Shown: positions 8,284 to 16,163 of the stretch, piece by piece
How positions within the stretch are numbered: the stretch's first letter is position 1
Layout: every line of letters starts with the position of its first letter
DNA from: AC-32 sp963755635
Lineage (GTDB): Bacteria; Actinomycetota; Thermoleophilia; Gaiellales; Gaiellaceae
Assembly (NCBI GenBank): GCA_963755635.1
Contig: CAVWKS010000036.1
Location: 496,001 to 560,000, forward strand
Length of the DNA stretch: 64,000 nucleotides
Direction of reading: 5' to 3'
Position numbers and translations under genes: made by a program
Notes under the pieces: generated by a model
What the model saw: only the letters and a program-made list of their open reading frames with translations
The model's database searches: none
Told to the model about the DNA's origin: nothing

Positions 8284-8889
8284 CTAGCCGCTGTAGTCGA
8301 AGTCGCTCTCGTAGCCGGTATTGCCGCGGAACGAGAACGCGAGCTGACCGTCGCCTACCTCGAGGCGCTCGGCGACGACCTCGCGGCCAGTGCGCTCGTG
8401 GCCCGGGATCACGCAGGTGACCGCGTGCTGCTCCTCGAACGGATGCGCGATCCGCACCTCGACGTAGCGGCCCGCGCGGAACCAGCCGCGGCCCGGCACG
8501 TGCTCGATCTCGATCTCCGCCGGCCGCACGGCGAGCAGCCGGCTCTTCTTCCAGGCCCACGGGAAGTGCTCGACCTGCGACCCGGGAACGCGGCCGGTGA
8601 AGATCGCCTCCAGCGCCTCCCGCTGCGGCCCGTCTGCGCGTTCGTCGACGTAGATGACGAAGCTCCACGGTGAGCCCTCCTCGTCGTCGCTGTAGCTCGT
8701 GGCCAGCACGACGCCGAGCCCGGCCAGGTCGACCCCGTCGGCGTGCCCTTCGAGGATCCGCCAGGAGAGCGCGCCGAGGCAGACGCCGTAGGTCGAGCGC
8801 CCGCCCATGGTGCCGTCGATCCGGCGGCACGGGCAGATCGCCTCGCAGTTGCAGGACTCGAGGTAGGAGCCGGCTATCCGCCAGGTCAC
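8284..8889 (-). CDS. DUF1326 domain protein
   Basis: A 201-residue protein opening with the characteristic SYLESCNCEAICPC, the cysteine-rich signature of DUF1326, then YGVCLGALSW. The conserved cysteines suggest metal binding or redox chemistry, though the function of the family is not established. It starts at a GTG that overlaps the stop of the DUF2182 membrane protein gene. DUF1326 and DUF2182 genes are commonly neighbours, so the two probably act together, the soluble DUF1326 protein with the membrane partner. Confidence 0.8.
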   Translation of the reverse strand: MTWRIAGSYLESCNCEAICPCRRIDGTMGGRSTYGVCLGALSWRILEGHADGVDLAGLGVVLATSYSDDEEGSPWSFVIYVDERADGPQREALEAIFTGRVPGSQVEHFPWAWKKSRLLAVRPAEIEIEHVPGRGWFRAGRYVEVRIAHPFEEQHAVTCVIPGHERTGREVVAERLEVGDGQLAFSFRGNTGYESDFDYSG

Positions 8890-9629
8890 GGAGCCATCCT
8901 CATCGGCGCGGGCTGGGTCAGCTGCGGCACGTGGCCCGGGGTGAACGCGACCAGCACTCCGAGCACGACGAGGCCGAGCGCGAGGACGTGCGCCACGCGC
9001 CTTCCGTGTGGAAGCGCCTTCTCGGCGAAGATCGCCGCCGCGACGAGCGCCGTCCAGAAGAGGCTCATCACGCCGAGCGCGAACAGCGCCAGCATCAGGC
9101 CCCAGCAGCAGCCGACGCAGACGAGGCCATGCTCGGCGCCCATCTGTAGCGCGCCTGCTCGCCCCTCGCGCCAGCCGCGGACGAGGTGGCCGAGCGGCCC
9201 GCGGCAGCGGCGGAGGCATGCCTCCTTCAGCGGCGTGAGCTGGTAGAGCCCCGCGGCCGCGATCGCGGCGCCGGCGACGTACGGGCCCTCGCGCTGCCAG
9301 CGCAGCCAGCCGAAGCCCGCGCCGGCTACGAGGCGGTAGGCGCCGTAGGCGGCGAGGCCGTACAGCGTCCACGTGACCAGGTAACCGGCGACGAACATCC
9401 CGATGCGGCGGCTGCGCGAGAAATGCGCGTAGACGAGCACCATCGGCGCCGCGGAGGGCAGCATCATCGCCGCGGTCATCGTCACCCAGATCCCGAGGAA
9501 CCAGCCGAGCCCACCGAGGTCGGTGCCCGGGCCGGCGTCCATCCCGCGCATGCGCTGGACCATCACGATCCAGGCGGCGAGCGCGCCGCCGAGCAGCAAG
9601 ACACCAGGCGCGAGCGACCGCCTCGTCAC
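8886..9629 (-). CDS. DUF2182 polytopic membrane protein
   Basis: A 247-residue protein with about six transmembrane helices. The family signature is visible in the first half (GIWVTMTAAMMLPSAAPM) and in YQLTPLKEACLRRCRGP, whose cysteines and methionines have led to the family being described as predicted metal-binding membrane proteins. A second Cys cluster, GLVCVGCCWGLM, lies near residue 170. The gene lies between a VOC gene and DUF1326 with GTGA overlaps on both sides, so the three form one translationally coupled operon. Exact function is unknown. Confidence 0.8.
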   Translation of the reverse strand: MTRRSLAPGVLLLGGALAAWIVMVQRMRGMDAGPGTDLGGLGWFLGIWVTMTAAMMLPSAAPMVLVYAHFSRSRRIGMFVAGYLVTWTLYGLAAYGAYRLVAGAGFGWLRWQREGPYVAGAAIAAAGLYQLTPLKEACLRRCRGPLGHLVRGWREGRAGALQMGAEHGLVCVGCCWGLMLALFALGVMSLFWTALVAAAIFAEKALPHGRRVAHVLALGLVVLGVLVAFTPGHVPQLTQPAPMRMAP

Positions 9630-10013
9630 CGGTCGTGGAAGACGGCCTCGACGTTGTTGCCGTCCGGGTCGAGGAGATACGCGCCGTAGTAGCCGGGGTG
9701 GTAGCGGGGCCGCAGGCCCGGCGCGCCGTTGTCGCCACCGCCGGCGTCGAGGCCCGCGGCATGGAAGCGGTCGACGGTCTCGCGGTCCCGCGCTGCGAAC
9801 GCAACGTGCACAGGAGGCCGGACCCGGCTCGCCTTCCTTCAGACAGAAGTCCTCCGCGCGAGGCGGGCCGAAGCAAACTGTCCCTTCGGAGTCGACCACG
9901 CGGATCCCGAACGGGTCGAGCACGGCCTCGTAGAACGCCCTGCTCTTTGCCAAGTTCGACACCGTCAGGGTCAGGTGGTCGACGAAGACTGGTCGCTCCG
10001 GATCTAGAGTCAC
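9626..10013 (-). CDS. VOC/glyoxalase-family protein, frameshifted once
   Basis: The N-terminal half from GTG 10013 reads VDHLTLTVSNLAKSRAFYEA, a typical VOC-fold first module, and ends at KEGEPGP. The continuation, VHVAFAARDRETVDRFHAAG to DPDGNNVEAVFHDR, lies in another frame. Removing one G near 9826 restores a protein of about 128 residues, the normal length of the family. The fold binds a divalent metal and covers glyoxalases, dioxygenases and resistance proteins, with no narrower assignment possible. It is first in the VOC-DUF2182-DUF1326 operon and is divergent from the amidohydrolase with only seven bases between start codons. Confidence 0.7.
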
Positions 10014-10020
10014 GGATCCA

Positions 10021-11550
10021 ATGATCCTCGAGAACGGCCTCATCCGGACGCTCGACCCGTCGCTGCCGGTCGTGCGCTCGCTCGCGATCGCGGGCGACCG
10101 GGTCGCCGGCGGCGTCGGCACGCACGAGACCGCGCTCCCCGGCCCCGAGCGGGTCGATCTCGGCGGGCGCTGCGTCGTGCCCGGCTTCACCGACTCGCAC
10201 GTCCACTTTCCGACCTGGGCCGTCGCGCAGGACGAGGTGCGGCTCGAGGACACGCGGTCGCTCGACGAGGCGCTCGCGCGTGTGCGCGACGCACTGCCCG
10301 GCTCGAAGGGCGGCTGGCTGCGCGGCCGCGGCTGGCGGAGCGGCGACTGGTCGCCCGCGGTCGAGCCGACCAAGGAGGCGCTCGACGAGATCGTCTCCGA
10401 CCGGCCGGTCGCGCTGATGGCGCGCGACTCGCATTCGCTCTGGCTCAACTCGGCCGCGCTCGCGCGGGCGAACGGCGACCTCCAGGTTCCCGGCGGCGTC
10501 GTCGAGCTGGACGCGCGCGGCGAGCCGACGGGCGTACTCCGCGAGGAGTCGTGCTGGCACTTCCGCGACGCCTACATCGACATCTCCGACGACGAGTACG
10601 TCGAGGCGATGCGCGCCGGGCTGAAGCTCACGGCGGCCCGCGGAGTCACCGCCCTCCACGACAAGGACGGCTGGCTCGGCGCCCTGCGCTTCTGGCAGCG
10701 GCTGGAGGCGGACGGCTCGCTGACGCTGCGGGTCTGGCAGTCGCTGCCCGCTGATTTCGCGGAGGAGCTCGCGAAGGTCGACATCCGCAGCGGCCTGGGC
10801 GGTCCGCTCCTGCGCGTCGGTTACCTGAAGGCGTTCATGGACGGGACGCTCGGCTCGCAGACGGCGCGGATGCTCGACGGGTCCGGCGTCGAGATCACGA
10901 GCCGCGAAGAGCTCGTCGAGCTGATCCGCGCCGGCGCGCGAGCCGGCTTTCCTATGGCCGTCCACGCGATCGGCGACCGCGCCAACCGCGAGGCGCTCGA
11001 CGCCTTCGAGGAGACGCGTGACGCCTGGGCCGGCCTGCGCCCCCGGATCGAGCACGCACAGCTCCTCGCCCCGGAGGACCTTCCACGCTTCGCCGAGCTC
11101 GGCGTCGCCGCCTCCGTGCAGTTCTCGCACGCCCCATCGGACCGCGAGCTCGCCGACCGCTTCTGGGGTGAGCTCGAGAGCGAGCCGTACGCCTTCCGCT
11201 CGCTGCTCGACTCCGGCGCGGTCGTCGCGAACGGCTCGGATGCGCCGATCGAGGAGCTCGACCCGCTGGCAGGCATTCGCGCAGGCGTGCTGCGAACGCT
11301 CGACGAGCGGCCCGCGTGGCGCCCGGAGCAGGCGCTGACCGCCGAGCAGGCGCTCGTCGCGACCTGCCGCACGCCCGCCTGGCTCTCCGGCGACGAGCAC
11401 CGCCGCGGCAGGCTGCTGCCCGGCTTCTACGCGGACCTGGTCGTGCTCGACCGCGATCCGGTCGCGTGCGAGCCCGAGGAGCTCGCCGAGGTCGAGGTTG
11501 TCGCCACGATGCTCGGCGGAACCTGGATCCACGACCCGCCTCCGTGGTGA
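10021..11550 (+). CDS. amidohydrolase family 3 (YtcJ-like) metal-dependent hydrolase
   Basis: A 509-residue TIM-barrel hydrolase. The beta-sandwich flanks the barrel, the first metal-binding motif is PGFTDSHVHF near residue 58, AVHAIGDRANREALDAF carries a further metal histidine, RIEHAQLL another, and NGSDAPIEELDPLAGI the late aspartate. These match the amidohydrolase 3/YtcJ branch, whose members act on amide or formamide bonds. It is the right length for the family. The gene is divergent from the VOC operon and its TGA overlaps the start of the CHAD gene, suggesting co-transcription with the polyphosphate-related genes downstream, although a functional link is not evident. Confidence 0.85.
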   Translation: MILENGLIRTLDPSLPVVRSLAIAGDRVAGGVGTHETALPGPERVDLGGRCVVPGFTDSHVHFPTWAVAQDEVRLEDTRSLDEALARVRDALPGSKGGWLRGRGWRSGDWSPAVEPTKEALDEIVSDRPVALMARDSHSLWLNSAALARANGDLQVPGGVVELDARGEPTGVLREESCWHFRDAYIDISDDEYVEAMRAGLKLTAARGVTALHDKDGWLGALRFWQRLEADGSLTLRVWQSLPADFAEELAKVDIRSGLGGPLLRVGYLKAFMDGTLGSQTARMLDGSGVEITSREELVELIRAGARAGFPMAVHAIGDRANREALDAFEETRDAWAGLRPRIEHAQLLAPEDLPRFAELGVAASVQFSHAPSDRELADRFWGELESEPYAFRSLLDSGAVVANGSDAPIEELDPLAGIRAGVLRTLDERPAWRPEQALTAEQALVATCRTPAWLSGDEHRRGRLLPGFYADLVVLDRDPVACEPEELAEVEVVATMLGGTWIHDPPPW

Positions 11551-12686
11551 CCTACGATTCGACGGTGAACGGCGAGAACGGCACCTCCGAGCCGGCGCAG
11601 TACGAGCTCCCCGAAGGCCGGCTTGCGCTCGCCGGGGCGACGCTCTCGCGCAGGCTCGAGAACGGCCAGGGCATCTGGAGGCTCGAGCTGCCGACGCCGA
11701 GCGGCAAACCGTTCGTGGTCGAGGAGGCCGGCGGGCCCGCCACGCCGCCGAAGGAGGTGCGGAGAGCGCTCCCGGCGTTCCTGCGCGGGGACGGCCCGAG
11801 GCTCGTCGACCCGACCGCGGAGCCGCGCGAGCAGCCGCCCGGCGACGCGATCGGCCGGCTCCGCGTGGTGCTCGAAGCGCAGTACGCCGAGCTTCTGCGA
11901 CACGATCCCGCCGTCCGGCTCGACCTCGATCCCGAGGCCGTGCACGGGATGCGGGTCGCGACCCGGCGGGCACGGGCCGTGCTCCACGCTGCGCGGCCGA
12001 TCCTCGACCAGGCCTGGTCGGAGCCGCTGCGCGACGAGCTGAAGTGGCTGGGCGCCTCGCTCGGGCGGCGGCGCGACCTCGATGTGCTCATCAACCGGCT
12101 GGGGCGCCAGATCGAAAAGCTCGACCAGCCCGAGCGCACGTCCGCCGCCTCGCTCCTCGAGCTGCTCGGCGCGGAACGGCAGACCGCGCAGTCGGTCGCG
12201 GTGGACGCGCTCTCGAGCGACCGCTACTTCTCCCTGCTCGACCAGCTCGAGGACGCTGCCCGCGGGCCGCGCGTGCAACTCGGCGACGTCTCGCTGCGCG
12301 AGCTCGCCGGCCGCGAGTTCGCTCGCCTGCGGAAGAAGGCGGACGGGCTCGACGCCGACTCGAGCGACGACGAGCTCCACCGGGCGCGGATCGCCGGCAA
12401 GCGCGCCCGCTACGCGGCCGAGCTGGCCGAGCCCGAAGTCGGCAAGCGCGCGGAGAGGTTCGTCAAGCGCGCGAAGGAGTTCCAGGACGTGCTAGGGGCG
12501 CACCAGGACGCGATCGTCGCCGAGGCCCGCCTGCGAGGGCTGCTCGCTGATGCGTCGACCGCCGGTGCGGCGTTCGCGGCAGGCCGCCTCGTCGAAGGCG
12601 AGCGGCTACGGCGCCGCGAGGCGCGGGCCCGGCTGCCGAAGACCTGGCGTGCCCTGAAGCGAGCGGGCCGCGCAGCCTGGGAATGA
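11547..12686 (+). CDS. CHAD domain protein with shortened CYTH-like N-terminus
   Basis: About 379 residues. Residues 110-370 form the CHAD domain, an all-helical domain of conserved histidines and basic residues (VHGMRVATRRARAVLHAARP, KWLGASLGRRRDLDVL, HRARIAGKRARYAAEL, VLGAHQDAIVAEARL) that binds polyphosphate. The first 75 residues (LSRRLENGQGIWRLELP) look like part of a CYTH triphosphatase tunnel, but the N-terminal ExExK motif is absent, so catalysis is doubtful. GTG 11547 is chosen for its overlap with the preceding stop; GTG 11544 and 11565 are alternatives. The gene overlaps sixA downstream (ATGA) and lies next to ppx and ppk1, consistent with a role in polyphosphate handling. Confidence 0.85.
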   Translation: MTYDSTVNGENGTSEPAQYELPEGRLALAGATLSRRLENGQGIWRLELPTPSGKPFVVEEAGGPATPPKEVRRALPAFLRGDGPRLVDPTAEPREQPPGDAIGRLRVVLEAQYAELLRHDPAVRLDLDPEAVHGMRVATRRARAVLHAARPILDQAWSEPLRDELKWLGASLGRRRDLDVLINRLGRQIEKLDQPERTSAASLLELLGAERQTAQSVAVDALSSDRYFSLLDQLEDAARGPRVQLGDVSLRELAGREFARLRKKADGLDADSSDDELHRARIAGKRARYAAELAEPEVGKRAERFVKRAKEFQDVLGAHQDAIVAEARLRGLLADASTAGAAFAAGRLVEGERLRRREARARLPKTWRALKRAGRAAWE

Positions 12687-13108
12687 TCGTCTTCCTCACC
12701 CGGCACGCGTGGGCGGGTGACAGCGAGAAGTGGACAGGAGACGACCGCCTGCGCCCGCTCGACGAGCGTGGGCGACGCCAGGCCGAGGCGCTCGTCTCCC
12801 AGCTCGAGGGCCGGGAGATCGACCGGATCGTGTCGAGCCCGTACCTGCGCTGCGTCGAGACGGTCATCCCGCTCGCTGCTGCCCGCGGCCTGGAGGTCGA
12901 AGAAGACGAGGCGCTCGCGGAAGGCGCCGGCCCCGGCCCCGCGCTCGAGCTCTTTCGCAGCGCGGCGGGATCGCCGCTCCTCGTCTGCGTGCACGGCGAC
13001 CTCTGCGCCGCCCTGCTCGGCAAGCCGATGAAGAAGGGCGCCACAACCGTGCTCGACGTCACGCAGGACGGGCTCGAGGTGCTCGAGGAGCTGAAGCCTC
13101 AGGCGTAG
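12683..13108 (+). CDS. sixA: SixA-like histidine phosphatase family protein
   Basis: A 141-residue single-domain histidine phosphatase. The catalytic motif RHAWAG (residues 7-12) is the SixA/RHG variant carrying the phospho-accepting His8, SSPYLRCVET holds the second conserved arginine, and VCVHGDL holds the late catalytic histidine. SixA-type enzymes dephosphorylate histidine phosphotransfer proteins, and related members cleave other phosphoesters. The start overlaps the end of the CHAD gene. The gene converges on ppx with about ten bases of 3' overlap. The neighbourhood suggests phosphate or polyphosphate-linked work, which remains inference. Confidence 0.8.
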   Translation: MIVFLTRHAWAGDSEKWTGDDRLRPLDERGRRQAEALVSQLEGREIDRIVSSPYLRCVETVIPLAAARGLEVEEDEALAEGAGPGPALELFRSAAGSPLLVCVHGDLCAALLGKPMKKGATTVLDVTQDGLEVLEELKPQA

Positions 13109-13995
13109 GCGGCGACGCTCTCGCGGAAGAGCGCGAGCGCCGAGCCCTCGCGCAGGCCGCCCGCGGCGACGCCGAGCGGAAGCCCGAGCCGCCGCTGCGC
13201 CTCCGCCAGCAGGATCGTCCCGGCGAGCAGCGTCGACGCGCGCTGCGGCGGGATGCCGTAGCGCTTGGAGATCTTCGAGCGCTTCAGGCCCGCGAGCGTC
13301 TCGATCGCCGCGGCGAGCCCGTCGGTGTCGAAGACGTCGGTCACGCGCCGAAGCGCGCGCGCCGTGCCTCCGGCCGCGAGCCCGAGCTGCGCCACCGGCG
13401 GGACGACCGCCGTGAACGCCTCGGCAGCGAGGTCGCGGGCTCGTGAGACCGCGTCTGCCGACGGCGGGTCGTCGTCCGAGAGCAGCCGCGTCGTCAGGCG
13501 CAGCGAGCCGAGGTCGATCGAGCGAACCCAGGCGGGCCCGGCCGCCATCGTGCCGACGACCAGCTGCGCGGAGCCGCCGCCGACGTCGCAAACGGCGACG
13601 CTCTCGGGCGGGTCCTCCAGCACGGCCACGGCTCCCGACCACGCCAGCGCTCCCTCCTCTTCCGAGCTGAGAATCCTGACCGGCGCGCCGGTCCCCCGCC
13701 GCAGCGCCTCCGCGAACTCCACGCCGTTGGCGCTCTGCCTTCCGGGCGAGGTGACGAGGATCTCGATTCGCTCGCAGCCGAGCCGCCGTGCCCGCCGGGT
13801 CTCCGCGTGCGCGACCTCCACCGCCTCGGCGCACTTCTCCGCCGAGATGTAGCCGCAACGCTCGACCTCCTCCCCGAGGCCGAGCTGCTGCTTCTCCTCG
13901 TGCACTGCTTGGACGCCGGGCCCATCGGGCACGGCGACGAGGAGCCGGAGCGTGTTCGCTCCCACGTCGATGATGGCAACGCGCACGGGTTTCAT
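13099..13995 (-). CDS. Ppx/GppA exopolyphosphatase-family phosphatase
   Basis: A protein of about 298 residues of the actin-like ATPase fold. AIIDVGANTLRLLV is the phosphate-1 loop, ILSSEEEGALAW carries the catalytic-region glutamates, AVCDVGGGSAQLVVG is the phosphate-2 loop, and LAAGGTARAL follows. It lacks the extra C-terminal domain of long Ppx proteins, matching short actinobacterial Ppx1/Ppx2 types that hydrolyse polyphosphate or (p)ppGpp-related substrates. ATG 13995 gives the natural N-terminus MKPVRVAI; an upstream start at 14049 would overlap ppk1. It directly follows ppk1, so synthesis and breakdown enzymes for polyphosphate are co-transcribed. Confidence 0.88.
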   Translation of the reverse strand: MKPVRVAIIDVGANTLRLLVAVPDGPGVQAVHEEKQQLGLGEEVERCGYISAEKCAEAVEVAHAETRRARRLGCERIEILVTSPGRQSANGVEFAEALRRGTGAPVRILSSEEEGALAWSGAVAVLEDPPESVAVCDVGGGSAQLVVGTMAAGPAWVRSIDLGSLRLTTRLLSDDDPPSADAVSRARDLAAEAFTAVVPPVAQLGLAAGGTARALRRVTDVFDTDGLAAAIETLAGLKRSKISKRYGIPPQRASTLLAGTILLAEAQRRLGLPLGVAAGGLREGSALALFRESVAAYA

Positions 13996-14020
13996 TGTGT
14001 CCGGCGCGTCGGCCGGTGAA

Positions 14021-16105
14021 TCAGCGCGATCGGGAAACGGTGCTTGCACGCCGTGCCCGGGCCTTTGCCCGCCTCATCAGCGCCTGGTGCAGGCTCTGCG
14101 GCGCCTTGCCCTTCTTGCCGTGCACGCGCTCCCAGCGGCCGTCCGAGCGGAGCTCCCACGACCAGCGCGTGTCCTCCATGATCGATTCGAACGTCCGGCT
14201 CAGCTCGCGCTGGCTGCGGACGTCCTCGACCGGGACCAGGATCTCGATCCGATGGTCGAGGTTGCGCGGCATCAGATCGGCGCTGCCGAGCAGGTACGTG
14301 CTCTCGCCGTCGGCCTCGAAGATGAAGAAGCGGCTGTGCTCGAAGAAGCGCCCGAGCAGCGACCGCACGCGGATGTCTTCCTTGCCCTCGCTTCCGCGCG
14401 GGCAGAGCGTGCAGGTCGTGCGCGCGAAGATGTCGATCTCGACGCCCGCATCCGCCGCCGCGTAGAGCTCGTTCACGATCTCCTCGTCCGCGAGGTGGTT
14501 GACCTTGATGCGGATCTGCGCGTCCTTGCCTTCCTCGGCCGCGCTCGCGCAGCGCCGGATGTGCTCGACGAGCGCGGAGCGCATCGTGAACGGCGCGACC
14601 AGCAGCTTCCGGAACGCCTGCGGCCGGCCGAAGCCCGTCAGATGGTTGAACAGGTCGGCGAGGTCCGCAGTGATCTCCTCGTCCGCGGTGAAGAAGCTGA
14701 AGTCCTCGTAGAGCCGGGCCGTGACCGCGTTGTAGTTCCCGGTGCCGATGTGCGCGTAGCGGCGGAGCCCGTCCTCCTCGCGCCGGACGACGAGTGTGCC
14801 CTTGGCATGGATCTTGAGCGACGGAAAGCCGTAGACCACGTGGACGCCGGCCGACTCGAGCGCGCGTGACCACTCGATGTTGCGGCGCTCGTCGAAGCGC
14901 GCCTTCAGCTCGACGAGGCAGACGGTCTGCTTGCCGTCCTCCGCCGCCTCGATCAGGGCGGGCACGTGCGGCGAGTCCTCGCTCGTCCGGTAGACGGTCG
15001 TCTTGACTGCGACCGTCCGGGCGTCCGTCGCCGCCGTTCGCACAAACGCCTCGAACGTGCGCGCAAACGAGTCGTAGGGGTGATGGACGAGCAGCGGCCC
15101 CTTGCGCAGCTCCGCGAACATCGCCTCGTCGGTCGAGCCGAAGCGCGTGGGCACGACCGGCACCCAGGGCTCGTCCTTCAGGTCGGGGCGGTCGAGCGCG
15201 ACGAACTCGTGGAGCTCGGCAAGATCGAGTAGGCCCGGAATGAGGTAGATCTGGTCGTCGTCCACGACCAGTCCGCTCTTCATCTGCTTCAGCATCCGCG
15301 TAGAGCACGAGCCCGAGACCTCGACCCGAACGGCCTCGCCGAAGCGGCGGCGCCGCAGCTCGAGCTCGACTGCCTCGAGCAGGTCGTCGGCCTCGTCGGA
15401 AACCGCGAAGTCCGCGTCACGCGTGACGCGGAAGACGGTGCACTCGATGACTTCCATTGCCGGGAAGAGCCACCCCAGGAAGTGCCTGATCACCCGCTCG
15501 AGCGGCACGTAGAGGCCGCGCGAGCCGATCGGCAGGAAGCGCGGCAAGAGCTCCGGCACCTTCACGCGCGCGAAGCGCTCCTCGCCGGTCTCGTCGTCGC
15601 GGACGAACAGCCCGAGGCTGAGGGAGAGGCCGGAGATGTACGGGAACGGCTGGCCCGGCCCGACCGCGAGCGGCGTCAGGACGGGGAAGATCTCGGCGTC
15701 GAAGACCCGCTCGAGCTCCTCCAGCTCGTCTGGATCGAGATCCTCGATCTCCGCCACGACGATCCCGGCGGTCGCGAGCGCGGGCTTGAGGTGGCGCTTC
15801 CAGAGCTTCGCCTGCTCCGTCGCGAGCCGTAGCGCCCGCTCGCGGATCTCGCGCAGCGCAGCCTGCGGCGTCATTCCGTCGGGGGAGCGCACCGTGAGGC
15901 CCGCCGCCACCTGGTCCATCAGGCCGGCGACGCGGACCATGAAGAACTCGTCCATGTTGTGCGAGAAAATCGCGCACAAGTTGACGCGGTCGAGCAGCGG
16001 CAGCGAGTCGTCGGCGGCCACCTCCAGCACGCGCCCGTTGAAGTCGAGCTGCGAGAGCTCGCGGTTGAGAACGCGTGATCGGAGGTCCTCAGAACTCACA
16101 GCCAT
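14021..16105 (-). CDS. ppk1: polyphosphate kinase 1
   Basis: A full-length 694-residue PPK1, which reversibly transfers the ATP gamma-phosphate to polyphosphate. The N-terminal domain begins LNRELSQLDFNGRVLEVA and contains HNMDEFFMVRVAGL. The phospholipase-D-like catalytic half contains FDERRNIEWSRALE and YAHIGTGNYNAVTARLYED, the latter with the histidine that becomes phosphorylated (near residue 450), and IRVRSLLGRFFEHSR near the C-terminus. The gene is preceded by two adjacent 11-bp direct repeats (16139-16160) like those before the pst genes, implying control by the PhoR/PhoP-type phosphate response. ppx lies 25 bases downstream on the same strand. Confidence 0.96.
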   Translation of the reverse strand: MAVSSEDLRSRVLNRELSQLDFNGRVLEVAADDSLPLLDRVNLCAIFSHNMDEFFMVRVAGLMDQVAAGLTVRSPDGMTPQAALREIRERALRLATEQAKLWKRHLKPALATAGIVVAEIEDLDPDELEELERVFDAEIFPVLTPLAVGPGQPFPYISGLSLSLGLFVRDDETGEERFARVKVPELLPRFLPIGSRGLYVPLERVIRHFLGWLFPAMEVIECTVFRVTRDADFAVSDEADDLLEAVELELRRRRFGEAVRVEVSGSCSTRMLKQMKSGLVVDDDQIYLIPGLLDLAELHEFVALDRPDLKDEPWVPVVPTRFGSTDEAMFAELRKGPLLVHHPYDSFARTFEAFVRTAATDARTVAVKTTVYRTSEDSPHVPALIEAAEDGKQTVCLVELKARFDERRNIEWSRALESAGVHVVYGFPSLKIHAKGTLVVRREEDGLRRYAHIGTGNYNAVTARLYEDFSFFTADEEITADLADLFNHLTGFGRPQAFRKLLVAPFTMRSALVEHIRRCASAAEEGKDAQIRIKVNHLADEEIVNELYAAADAGVEIDIFARTTCTLCPRGSEGKEDIRVRSLLGRFFEHSRFFIFEADGESTYLLGSADLMPRNLDHRIEILVPVEDVRSQRELSRTFESIMEDTRWSWELRSDGRWERVHGKKGKAPQSLHQALMRRAKARARRASTVSRSR

Positions 16106-16138
16106 AGCCGATTATCCTCTCGGTCCTGCGGCCCTGCA

Positions 16139-16160
16139 TGGGTTAAGAACTGGTTACGAA
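16139..16160 (-). promoter_or_regulatory. PHO-box-like 11-bp direct repeats upstream of ppk1
   Basis: On the plus strand TGGGTTAAGAA (16139-16149) is followed immediately by CTGGTTACGAA (16150-16160), agreeing at 8 of 11 positions. Abutting 11-bp direct repeats are the binding pattern of OmpR-family regulators such as PhoP. The GGTTA core resembles the repeats at 21600-21632 before pstC and pstS2. The site sits 34 bases ahead of the ppk1 start. Confidence 0.55.
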
Positions 16161-16163
16161 GGC

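Noticed and set aside
8284..11973. A 1229-codon open frame on the minus strand
   Set aside because: It is the antisense of the amidohydrolase and CHAD genes joined to the DUF1326 frame; only its last 201 codons (8284-8889) show family signatures, and the rest is Arg/Ala/Pro-rich with no recognisable domain.
14021..14869. Plus-strand open frames opposite ppk1
   Set aside because: Antisense shadows with no motifs; the minus strand is unmistakably PPK1.
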